A stretch of DNA of 64,000 bases, from the NCBI GenBank assembly GCA_022841705.1, contig JALHQZ010000001.1, positions 1,798,001 to 1,862,000 of the forward strand. Direction: 5' to 3'. This stretch comes from Pirellulales bacterium (GTDB lineage Bacteria; Planctomycetota; Planctomycetia; Pirellulales; Lacipirellulaceae). The translations under genes and the position numbers were made by a program. Of the stretch, positions 47,288 to 55,405 are shown in pieces. Below the pieces are notes generated by a model that worked only from the letters and a program-made list of their open reading frames with translations, had not been told where the DNA came from and did no database searches. Each line of letters begins with the position of its first letter. Position 1 is the stretch's first letter.

Positions 47288-50200
47288 TTACGGTTTCACC
47301 CGAAACTCGTAACTCCCGCTGCCAATCTCCTGCGCTCCCGCAGGCAGATGCACAGTCGCGCTTGCGCCCGGCGGAACCGTCACGCTCCATAGAACGTCCT
47401 GCGCTTCGCGCCGCCACTCGCTCCGGATTTTTCCGTACGGGCTGTCGTGCGCTGCGCGCACCCAATCGATGCCATCAACAAACTGCGCCGCCAAATGTAC
47501 GCGCTGAAAGCCCGGCGCCGCGGGTGCGATGCCCGCCAAGTCTTCATACAACCACGTCACCAAATCACCCACCAGCATCACATGATTGCCACTGTTCATC
47601 GCCGGGTCGGCCGTGTTGCCGTTCCACAGCTCCCACACGGTTGTGGCGCCTTGGTCGACCATGTAACCCCAACTCGGATAGTCGCGATTGGTGAGCAACC
47701 GCAGCACCAAATCGGGCCGGCCGATTTTGGTCAGCGTCCGGCACAAGTACTGCCCGCCGACGAGCCCCGTGCCAATATGCCCGCCGTTTTCAACTTCAAT
47801 CTTCCGCGCAAGCTGCTTCGCAAGCACCTCCCGCTCACTCGCCGGGCAAGCGCCGAGCGCGAGCGCCAGCACCGCTGTGCTTTGCATTCCGTTATCGTAC
47901 TGCCCGCGCGCCGTATCCCAGTACTTGGCATGAATGGCGCCGCGCATCGCCGCCGCTTCCGCCGCCAGTTGTTCGGCTTCACTCGCCTCACCGACGACCG
48001 CCGCATACTGGCCGAGCAAATCAAGGTCATGCGCGAAGAAGAGCGAAGCCAGCAGCGTGGTGTTCATCGTCCGCGCGGGGTCGAGCGAATGGATCAGCGT
48101 CGGCTCCTCCGGCGGGACGCACCAATCGCCGTACTTGTCGCGCGCGATGAGCCCCTCCTTAACAAACGATCGCATGAACGTCGTCCACTTTTGCAGCGAT
48201 TCGTACTGTTCGCGCAGCGGTCGGTCGTCGCCGTACTGCGTGCGGAGCATGTCGGGCACGATGAATGCGGCGCTCGGCCAGACAACATTGTCCGTGTACA
48301 ACGGCCAGTGCGCCGGCGCGACATCGGGCAAACTTCCCGTGGGCAACTGCGAGTCACGAATATCGCCGAGCCACTTGCGATAGAACGCTTGCACATCGAA
48401 CAGATAGGATTCGCCGCGGGCCACTTCCAGTCGATCGCCGAGCCACCCTTGCCGCTCATCGCGCTGCGGGCAATCGGTCGGAATACTGCGATAGTTGCCT
48501 CGCGTACCCCAGCGAATATTTTCGTAGATGCGATTCACGAGCTCATTGGAGCAGGCGAACTCGCCGACTGGTTCGAGATCATCATGCACCACGCACCCAG
48601 CGAGCGAATCCGCGGACAGCGGCTCGGTGCATCCCGAGACTTCCACATAGCGAAACCCGTGCGTGGTGAAGCGGGGCCGATACGTTTCTTCGCCGCCGCC
48701 CCGGCAAATATAAGCGTCCGTCGCCTTGGCGCCACGCAAATTCGCGAGGTAGAGCGAACCATCCGCCTGCAATGTTTCCGCATGCCGCAGCGTAATCCGC
48801 TGCCCTGCGGCGCCGCGCACCTTAAGCTCGCAGAAGCCAACGATGTTTTGGCCCAAATCAAACTGGTAAACCCCGTCGCCGCGCGGCGTGACCAACTTCG
48901 GCCGAATGCGCTCGGTCACACGAATCGGTTCGCATGGCTGCGCGGCAATGCGCTTGCTCGGCGCGGCGAGCACTTCGGCGGCGCTCCACTCGGCATCATC
49001 GTAACCGGGCTGATTCCAGCCAGTCAGTTCCCGGCGAGCGTCGTACTCTTCGCCGTCGTATTCGTTGTTGGCGACAATCGGCCCCGCATCAGAGAAACGC
49101 CACGACTGGTCGCTGACGATCGTTTGCTGCGAACCATCGGCGTAGTTGATCGTCATCCGCAGCAGCAATTTCGGCTCGCCAAACGACGGCATCGCGGCAT
49201 ACACCTGGCTTCGCGGCGCGTAGAAGCGGCCGTTGCCCAGCAGCACGCCGAGCGCGTTGCGGCCTCGTTTCACTTGCCCCGTGACATCGTGTGTGACGTA
49301 GAACGAAGTTTCGGGATACTGCGACAGCGCCGGCGAAAGTTCGTGATCACCGACTTTATTTCCGTTCAGCGACAATTCGGAAAGCCCCAACCCGCACAGC
49401 GAAACGAGCGCACTTCGCACTGGTTTCTCGCTCGTAAACTCCCGCCGCAGATGCCGCGCAGGCAACCGGCGGCTTTCAGCGCACTGCACCGGTCCCCAAG
49501 GTTTGCAGCCAACCGGGCCGATGATCTCCGCCGCACCCCATTTGGACGCATCGAAGTCGAGCTGCTGCCAATTCGATTGGGCTTTGGTGGTGCAAGTCCA
49601 GCTTTCATCGCTTACGACAATCTCGGGATCGCCTTCATCAAACTCCATCCGCAACCACGCAATGAGTCCGGCAGAACTCGGCGCCTCGCCTTCGTTGGTG
49701 GCGACGACCGCCAGCAAGTTCTCACCCGGTTTGAGCCGATGCGTCAGGTCCATTTCCTTCGTAGAGTTCGGCCCGCTGCGGCTGCCGATCTCACGGCCGT
49801 TGAGAAAAATCGAGACGCGATCATCCGCAGCGATACGAAACGTGGCGCCGGTCAAGGTTCGATCAGTCGGCAAGTTGACCACCCGACGAAAGCAACACTC
49901 GCCGGGCGGTGCGATGGCGTCGGCCTGCGACCAGATCCACTTGGCGTCGGTGAGATACGCCTTCTGCGGCGGGACTTCGCGGCCGATCCACTTGGCGTTC
50001 CATTCACGGGGCTGCAAAACTCCGGCGCCAAACTGCGCCGGTTCGCTCCACGGCGAAGGTTCCTGGCCTTCGCCCCAAGCGCGCACTTTCCACCAGTACT
50101 TCGTGTGCGTCTTGAGCGGCTGGCCGGTGTATTCGACGAAGGGCCGACCGCGCAGTTCCAGCGGTCCGCTTCTCCATGCGTCGGCTTCGTTTGGATTGAG

Positions 50201-50425
50201 CAGTTTCGGCGAAGTGGCGACCAGCACTTCGCCGTACGTGGGGAACTGATTCTTCTCTGTGGATGCATAAGCCCACGACAATCGCGGCCGGGCGACATCA
50301 ATCCCCTGCGGTTCGCGCAGCGATTCGCACCGCAAACGCTCGACCGAGAGAGGCGCCGGCGCGGCGCTGACTTGCGCAGTGAGCACACCAGCGACGATCA
50401 ACCACAACAGCCAGCGAACGATCAT
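47288..50425 (-). CDS. Secreted GH78 alpha-L-rhamnosidase (second copy)
   Basis: A 1045-residue protein with a signal peptide (about 1-22). N-terminal domains carry LRCESLREPQGIDVARPRLS and an inserted beta-sandwich about residues 155-270 (CFRRVVNLP, VSIFLNGREIGS) that may bind carbohydrate and is absent from the first copy. The catalytic barrel has SIPTDCPQRDERQGWLGD with the Asp residues expected in GH78, and GATTVWELWNG with the catalytic Glu. The C-terminus matches the family. It probably releases alpha-L-rhamnose from rhamnogalacturonan I or II. Its start overlaps the stop of the dehydrogenase gene by four bases. Confidence 0.95.
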   Translation of the reverse strand: MIVRWLLWLIVAGVLTAQVSAAPAPLSVERLRCESLREPQGIDVARPRLSWAYASTEKNQFPTYGEVLVATSPKLLNPNEADAWRSGPLELRGRPFVEYTGQPLKTHTKYWWKVRAWGEGQEPSPWSEPAQFGAGVLQPREWNAKWIGREVPPQKAYLTDAKWIWSQADAIAPPGECCFRRVVNLPTDRTLTGATFRIAADDRVSIFLNGREIGSRSGPNSTKEMDLTHRLKPGENLLAVVATNEGEAPSSAGLIAWLRMEFDEGDPEIVVSDESWTCTTKAQSNWQQLDFDASKWGAAEIIGPVGCKPWGPVQCAESRRLPARHLRREFTSEKPVRSALVSLCGLGLSELSLNGNKVGDHELSPALSQYPETSFYVTHDVTGQVKRGRNALGVLLGNGRFYAPRSQVYAAMPSFGEPKLLLRMTINYADGSQQTIVSDQSWRFSDAGPIVANNEYDGEEYDARRELTGWNQPGYDDAEWSAAEVLAAPSKRIAAQPCEPIRVTERIRPKLVTPRGDGVYQFDLGQNIVGFCELKVRGAAGQRITLRHAETLQADGSLYLANLRGAKATDAYICRGGGEETYRPRFTTHGFRYVEVSGCTEPLSADSLAGCVVHDDLEPVGEFACSNELVNRIYENIRWGTRGNYRSIPTDCPQRDERQGWLGDRLEVARGESYLFDVQAFYRKWLGDIRDSQLPTGSLPDVAPAHWPLYTDNVVWPSAAFIVPDMLRTQYGDDRPLREQYESLQKWTTFMRSFVKEGLIARDKYGDWCVPPEEPTLIHSLDPARTMNTTLLASLFFAHDLDLLGQYAAVVGEASEAEQLAAEAAAMRGAIHAKYWDTARGQYDNGMQSTAVLALALGACPASEREVLAKQLARKIEVENGGHIGTGLVGGQYLCRTLTKIGRPDLVLRLLTNRDYPSWGYMVDQGATTVWELWNGNTADPAMNSGNHVMLVGDLVTWLYEDLAGIAPAAPGFQRVHLAAQFVDGIDWVRAAHDSPYGKIRSEWRREAQDVLWSVTVPPGASATVHLPAGAQEIGSGSYEFRVKP

Positions 50426-51312
50426 CGCGAGCTCACCTCGCCGCGCGCAGCTGCCTCAACGGCTCGCAAAATCGCGGAGTTATCAAGCTCGCCGAGGTCC
50501 ATTCGCTCCGCCGCCTCCAACAGTTGCAAGTGGAGCGTGGTAACCGGCAGCGCTGTGCCGAAGGCTTGCGCTTCAGCCAGCATTAGCCGCACGTCTTTCG
50601 CGTGTTGCGAAAGTTTCGCCTGCGGGGTGAAATCCCCCGTGAGCATTTTGGCGCCCTTGGTCTCCATCACACCCGAATTGGCATTGCCCGTTTGGAAGAC
50701 CTGCAGCGCTACATCGCGCCGGAGCCCAATTTTTTCGGCGAAGACCAACCCTTCAGCGAGCGCCAGCCGATTGAGACCGAGCACCAGATTGCTGACCAGC
50801 TTCATCTTGGCGGCCGAACCCCAAGGACCAACGTACATGGATCGCGGCGCGAGCGCTCGCAAGACAGGTTCGACCTCTGCGAAGGTCGCTTGGTCGCCGG
50901 CCACCAGCGCCAGGGCTTCCCCGCGCCGCGTTTGGTCGCTCGAAGCGGCGATTGGCGTTTCCAAGTACCGCACGCCGCGACGCTGGAGTTGTTCAGCCAG
51001 CGCCAACGTGGCGGTCGGTTCACCCGTGGTGCAATCGATGCACACGGCCTTCGGCCTCCAGGCAGCTCCAAGCTCGCCGAGCACTTCCTCGACCACCTCG
51101 GTCGTGTACAGGCAAACCACGCACACGTCGCAGTCGCGAAGTGGATTGTCCGACCATGTGGCGCCGAGCGCAATTAGCGGCGCGGCTTTGTCGCGGGTGC
51201 GATTGTAGACCAATACGCGATATCCAGCGCCGAGTAGCCGCTCGGCCAAAGCCGTGCCCAACAGCCCGAGGCCAATCACGCCAATCGGTTGCGAATTGTT
51301 TGATCCGCCCAT
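50422..51312 (-). CDS. NAD(P)-dependent beta-hydroxyacid dehydrogenase family protein
   Basis: A 296-residue protein of the 6-phosphogluconate/3-hydroxyisobutyrate dehydrogenase family. IGVIGLGLLGTALAERLL is the dinucleotide-binding turn; DCTTGEPTATLALAEQL, RYLETPIAASS and GPWGSAAKMKLVSNLVLG follow, with the catalytic Lys in the last segment. Family members reduce or oxidise short beta-hydroxy acids such as tartronate semialdehyde or hydroxyisobutyrate. In this operon, with a rhamnosidase and a PmoA-like protein, it could act on an acid from rhamnose or galacturonate breakdown. Substrate not determinable. Confidence 0.88.
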   Translation of the reverse strand: MGGSNNSQPIGVIGLGLLGTALAERLLGAGYRVLVYNRTRDKAAPLIALGATWSDNPLRDCDVCVVCLYTTEVVEEVLGELGAAWRPKAVCIDCTTGEPTATLALAEQLQRRGVRYLETPIAASSDQTRRGEALALVAGDQATFAEVEPVLRALAPRSMYVGPWGSAAKMKLVSNLVLGLNRLALAEGLVFAEKIGLRRDVALQVFQTGNANSGVMETKGAKMLTGDFTPQAKLSQHAKDVRLMLAEAQAFGTALPVTTLHLQLLEAAERMDLGELDNSAILRAVEAAARGEVSSR

Positions 51313-51324
51313 GAATCGCGAGTC

Positions 51325-52329
51325 CTAATCCTGTTTCGCGTAATCGTCGTACATCGATTGCACTTTCGCGGTCTCGCAATCACCCCGATGGAACACGATT
51401 TTATGTCTGAGCACCACAGCTTTGTCCGCTGGAACCGTCAGGCCCCCCTCCACTGCGCCGCCCGAGTAGTCTTTCGCACCGAACGGATTGGCCGCGAACA
51501 ACCCGTACGGCCGCACATGCCAGCGTGGCGCCGCCTGGTGACTGCTAGGATGCGTGAGCATGGCGATGCCCACCGCTTCGCCATCAATCTCGCCCGAATA
51601 ATCAACCCACTCCGCCGGCTTGCCCCACGCGGCTTCGTTGCGGTCGCCCCGGCTGGTAACAATCGCGCTCGCCGGGTTGCGATCACTACGAAGCTTCTCA
51701 CTGACACGCAGCGCGAAGGCGCCTTCCTTCGTGTCGCCAATCACCAGCGGACGGCCGGGCGACTTGAGCTCGATGATGAAGTCGATCCACCGCGAATTCG
51801 CATCGGCTCCAATCATGAGTTGCCGTTCATCCACGGCGACGCGCTCGCCGAGCGAATCGAGATAATCGTTGCGGGTGATAATAGTCACCGTGCGGCCATC
51901 ACTGTCGGCGCGCTGAAACTCGCGATGCCGTACTCTTCCCGCGGGATGGGTGCGCTCGCTGCCAAACTCGCCCCCATGCCAGTAGTTTACGCCGTTGATA
52001 CCTTCGTAGCCAAACCAAATCGAACGGTGATGCGGGTGATCGGTCTCCTCCCCGGGTTCGGCAGGCCCGACCGAATACGAACGGGTCATCGGCTTACCGG
52101 TGGGCCCGATGACCGGCCACAACACCGGTCGGGCTCCGGAGCTGGTAAGATACTGGGTGAAGAGTTTGCCATCGACAAAAACCTGCGGACCGCCGCTAGC
52201 TTGCGAGATTGTCAGCTTCGGCGTCGGTGGGTCGGCTGCTCTCGCGTGAAGTGCCGAAATCATTAGCGCTTGCCCACCACAAACGAGGGCGAAGAGAGAG
52301 CGCGTCTTGAAACAAGGATTGATCGGCAT
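51325..52329 (-). CDS. PmoA-like secreted protein (DUF6807 family)
   Basis: A 334-residue protein with a signal peptide of about 30 residues. TDHPHHRSIWFGYEGINGVNYWH and the later HPSSHQAAPRWHVRPYGLFAANPFG, with several His residues, identify the family annotated as methane oxygenase PmoA-like (DUF6807). Despite the name it is unrelated to membrane methane monooxygenase function; members are secreted beta-rich proteins widespread in planctomycete glycan loci. It is 12 bp upstream of the dehydrogenase gene in the same operon and divergent from the XylR regulator. Function unknown. Confidence 0.85.
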   Translation of the reverse strand: MPINPCFKTRSLFALVCGGQALMISALHARAADPPTPKLTISQASGGPQVFVDGKLFTQYLTSSGARPVLWPVIGPTGKPMTRSYSVGPAEPGEETDHPHHRSIWFGYEGINGVNYWHGGEFGSERTHPAGRVRHREFQRADSDGRTVTIITRNDYLDSLGERVAVDERQLMIGADANSRWIDFIIELKSPGRPLVIGDTKEGAFALRVSEKLRSDRNPASAIVTSRGDRNEAAWGKPAEWVDYSGEIDGEAVGIAMLTHPSSHQAAPRWHVRPYGLFAANPFGAKDYSGGAVEGGLTVPADKAVVLRHKIVFHRGDCETAKVQSMYDDYAKQD

Positions 52330-52524
52330 AGTTCTGGAGGGTCAGATCGAGGATATTGAAATCGTAGCGAAAGTCTCGTCAGACGTGATCTCACTATGCT
52401 AATCTCCTCGCCCCCCTTGCAGCAGTCCTCGGCCGAAAACCGGTCAGGGTTTTCTCTGACTAATAAGATGGAAATGAAATTGGACTCCACCGCCAAGCGC
52501 GACGGTGGCCGAGAGGTGGGTCGG
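52330..52524. promoter_or_regulatory. Divergent promoter region of PmoA-like operon and XylR gene
   Basis: About 195 bp separate the two divergent start codons. XylR-type proteins often regulate the gene run they face away from, so operators for the PmoA-dehydrogenase-rhamnosidase operon may lie here. No specific -35/-10 or operator repeat could be assigned by eye. Confidence 0.45.
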
Positions 52525-53682
52525 ATGGAAAGGTTTATGGACATTGCCCTCGCATTTCCCCGCGGGGCGCACCAGGAACTTTTTATCGAAGGCGTGCTGC
52601 GGTACGTCACGCAGCATGAACTTCGTTGGTCGTTCACCACGGCGCCAGAAGCCGCCGGGTTGTCGATCAAGGACCTCGCCGAATGGTCGGGAGACGGCAT
52701 CCTGGCGGCGATCAATACCGCTGAAGAAGCGTCGATCGCCGCCACGCTCAAAATCCCCGTGGTGAATATCTCGAGCGCGCTACCGAAGTCACCAGTACCG
52801 CGCTCGATTGTGAATAACCCGGCAATCGGCGCGCTAGCAGCTGAGCATCTCATTCGCCGTGGATTCCAAAACTTTGCGTTTTATGGCTTGCGGGATGTAG
52901 AGTTCTCCGAAGGTCGCAAGGCGGGGTTCGTGGCACGGCTCGCGGAAGCAAACTTCACATGCCAAGCTCACCTAACTACGGCAACGTACGGCTTCCAAGG
53001 CAAGGTGTGGTTAGAACAAAGTCGAGAGCTGGCCACATGGCTTCGCTCGCTCCCCGCGCCGTGCGGTGTGTTTGCGGTGACCGACCACCGAGCGCGACAT
53101 GTGCTCGACGCGTGCCGCCAAGCCGAACTCTCAACTCCCGAAAAAATCGCGGTGTTGGGCTGCGATAACGACCAGGTCATCTGTCGCCATTCGGCCCCTT
53201 CGATTACCAGCGTCGCGCGGAATGACCAGCTTGAAGGATATCGAGCTGCGGAATTGCTGCACCGCATGTTGGCGGGCGAGTCGCTTGCCAACTTTGAGGC
53301 GGTGATTCCCCCCGTGGAAGTGGTGCAGCGCGAATCGACCTCCACGTTCGCCGTCTCTGACGCGCGCCTGCGGCAAGTACTGGCCTACATGCACGCGAAC
53401 ATCGAAGAGCCGATCACCGTGGAAGAACTGACCGAGCACGCCGGCGTTTCGCGGCGGTGGCTCGAGTATGCATTCCGCGAGGCGCTCGATGAAACGCCCT
53501 ACCAGTACCTACGGCGCCAACGGCTAACGCACGCCAAGCAACTCCTCAGCCAAGAGCCAACCGCCAAGATTTATAAGGTGGCACAGCGCACCGGGTTCAC
53601 GTCCGCCAAGCAGTTAACGCTGGCGTTCCAGCAGTTCTTTGGGATGTCCCCTCGCGAATTCCGCCGGACATTGGGGCTGTAG
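52525..53682 (+). CDS. XylR-family transcriptional regulator (LacI-type sensor plus AraC DNA-binding domain)
   Basis: I choose the ATG at 52525, preceded by the Shine-Dalgarno-like GAGAGGTGGG; it gives 385 residues, close to E. coli XylR (392). Longer starts exist at 52396 and 52468. Residues 10-270 form a LacI/periplasmic-type sugar-binding sensor (VPRSIVNNPAIGALAAEHLI, GFVARLAEA, VLGCDNDQVICRHSAPSIT). Residues 285-385 are the AraC double helix-turn-helix (ITVEELTEHAGVSRRWLEYAF, IYKVAQRTGFTSAKQLTLAF, FFGMSPREFRRTLG). It probably binds a pectin-derived sugar and activates the neighbouring rhamnosidase operon. Confidence 0.9.
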   Translation: MERFMDIALAFPRGAHQELFIEGVLRYVTQHELRWSFTTAPEAAGLSIKDLAEWSGDGILAAINTAEEASIAATLKIPVVNISSALPKSPVPRSIVNNPAIGALAAEHLIRRGFQNFAFYGLRDVEFSEGRKAGFVARLAEANFTCQAHLTTATYGFQGKVWLEQSRELATWLRSLPAPCGVFAVTDHRARHVLDACRQAELSTPEKIAVLGCDNDQVICRHSAPSITSVARNDQLEGYRAAELLHRMLAGESLANFEAVIPPVEVVQRESTSTFAVSDARLRQVLAYMHANIEEPITVEELTEHAGVSRRWLEYAFREALDETPYQYLRRQRLTHAKQLLSQEPTAKIYKVAQRTGFTSAKQLTLAFQQFFGMSPREFRRTLGL

Positions 53683-53687
53683 ATTCA

Positions 53688-53771
53688 TCAGCCGGCACGC
53701 ACTGTCGTCCGTTCGTTGCTGAGGGCTTTTACCCCGATTTGTACGATCCAGGGCAAGCGTTCGCCGGCTAA
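53688..53771. repeat. Dispersed long inverted repeat, diverged copy B
   Basis: The ends (TCAGCCGGCACGC near 53688 and CGCCGGCTAA near 53762) and the inner ACGATCC match copies A and C, but the stem is poorly preserved. It lies between the convergent XylR and epimerase genes. Confidence 0.6.
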
Positions 53772-53790
53772 TTATGGGGGCGAATTTGAA

Positions 53791-55077
53791 TTACGCCTGC
53801 AGCGCTTGAAGATGCCGGGCAAAGTGGTCTTTCAGCACTTCTTCGTGATCACCGGGGTGTGTGATCAACACGTCCCGAATCTCGTTGGCAAGTTGGGTGT
53901 CGGTCAGCACCGAACCGAAGGAGCAGTGCAGAATTTGCCGGCCGGGAGCAGTGAAGCCGGCACCAGCGGGCACATCCCGCCAAGTGTCGAGGTAGAGGCG
54001 TTCTAGTTCTTGATCGCTGCCGATTTGGTTGGGCGCCGGTACGCCAACGAGGGTGGCGCTCACATGGTAGGTCGCTTTGTCACGATCGTAACAATCTCGC
54101 GACAATTCAACGACTTGACGAAACAACCTGGGTGCTCGCCGAGCCACCACGCGGAGCGCTTCGAGATAGCTGGTGCCGGAAGTCTTCACATGAAACTTGC
54201 CGTCTGTTATCCGGGCGAGCAGCGGATAAAGGGACAATTTGTCGGACCCCGAGTGCAGCGACAATTTGTAGGGGCCGAGCCGCTCGGCAATCTCCGCATG
54301 AACTTTCAGCGTGCGCTCCAGCAGCGCACGGTCACCCTTGTAGTCGACCCCTTTTTCGAAATCTCCTTCAAAACGTGGGGCCACGCTGATGAGCTTGATA
54401 TCGGCTTTCCTGAACTGATCCGCTACGATGTAGTGCTCAACGTAACTAGTCGGCTGCGAAGTTTCATCGACACTCAGCTCGATCTCGAATGGCTGCTCCA
54501 GCCGCTTAGCTTCGAGCGCCACACGGCGCGCGAGCGTGATGCCGCGCTGTATTGCCCGACCGTACTTCACAGCTGCACGAGAGAGCGCTTCCGGTGAAAA
54601 CTCGATTGTTCCACTCTTCAGTTCGATCTTCTTGCCGCGGTAGGTCTCCACCCACGGGACTTCATCGCGGATGGCGGCGAACTTTGCGGCCAGTGCCTCG
54701 GCGTCGTAGCTGTCGGCGTGTTGGTCAACCGCTTCGGAGGGATCGAGCGTGAAGAAAATGAACCCCGCGGTCGCCATGCGGACCACGTCTTCCGAAGTCT
54801 TCAGGTGGTCCGCATCCGCCGACCACGGATCGGTATAGCGGCTGACCGTGAGGGCGTCGATCGCGGCCTGCATTACTTCTTCCGGGGTGCGGGAGGTGCG
54901 GGTCAGTTCGCGAATCGATTGTTGGGCGAAAATTCCACGGATGCCGTGCCCCGCACTCCGGAGGGCCGCCAAATGCCCGGGAGTCGCTAGACCAAGGCGA
55001 TCCCCGAATCCAAAGCTCGGCGCAAGGCCCAGCGGCTGAGCCAGAACGGTGCGGGAGGTGCGTTGTACAGTCGCCAT
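53791..55077 (-). CDS. uxaE: Tagaturonate epimerase family protein (UxaE-type)
   Basis: A 428-residue protein. PLGLAPSFGFGDRLGLATPGH, AGFIFFTLDPSEAVDQHAD, ELSVDETSQPTSYVEHYIVAD, FEGDFEKGVDYKGD and YKLSLHSGSDKLSLYP are the conserved segments of UxaE-like tagaturonate/fructuronate epimerases (EC 5.1.2.7), including acidic and His residues suited to bind a metal. UxaE interconverts D-tagaturonate and D-fructuronate, so D-galacturonate from pectin can enter the glucuronate branch. This directly links the window to galacturonate catabolism. It is divergent from the PEP-CTERM pectate lyase gene. Confidence 0.85.
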   Translation of the reverse strand: MATVQRTSRTVLAQPLGLAPSFGFGDRLGLATPGHLAALRSAGHGIRGIFAQQSIRELTRTSRTPEEVMQAAIDALTVSRYTDPWSADADHLKTSEDVVRMATAGFIFFTLDPSEAVDQHADSYDAEALAAKFAAIRDEVPWVETYRGKKIELKSGTIEFSPEALSRAAVKYGRAIQRGITLARRVALEAKRLEQPFEIELSVDETSQPTSYVEHYIVADQFRKADIKLISVAPRFEGDFEKGVDYKGDRALLERTLKVHAEIAERLGPYKLSLHSGSDKLSLYPLLARITDGKFHVKTSGTSYLEALRVVARRAPRLFRQVVELSRDCYDRDKATYHVSATLVGVPAPNQIGSDQELERLYLDTWRDVPAGAGFTAPGRQILHCSFGSVLTDTQLANEIRDVLITHPGDHEEVLKDHFARHLQALQA

Positions 55078-55405
55078 GCGTGTCGCCTAGTTCCTACTTC
55101 AAAACTAATCACTACTGACTCAAAGGCCGCCGGTCGCGATTAGGGATTACCTTCAATATGTCCAGAATCGGCGAAAAAGTGTTGGGCCTTGCTGAAAACA
55201 GGGCGGCGATTTGTCTGCTCCCGATAGATAATGTAACCACCGCCGACGGTTTTAGATCGCTGACTGCGGGAATATGCCCGTGTTTTGCAAGGATGCCAAC
55301 TAGGGAGTTTTTCGCCGGCCGTTTAGGTTGAAGTTCGTAGCGACTCGCGGAAGCCTCTGGCGATCGCGGCAAGGCTCATATTCTTCTCAAAACACCTAGG
55401 GTGAC
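55078..55405. promoter_or_regulatory. Divergent intergenic region between epimerase and pectate lyase genes
   Basis: A 328-bp gap shared by two outward-facing pectin genes should contain both promoters. No hairpin or repeat of note and no credible small gene were seen. Co-regulation of galacturonate epimerase and pectate lyase from here is plausible. Confidence 0.45.

Noticed and set aside
47447..51208. A very long + strand reading frame (over 1200 codons)
   Set aside because: It is antisense to the second GH78 rhamnosidase and dehydrogenase genes, rich in Arg and His, with no domain signals; a GC-rich shadow frame.
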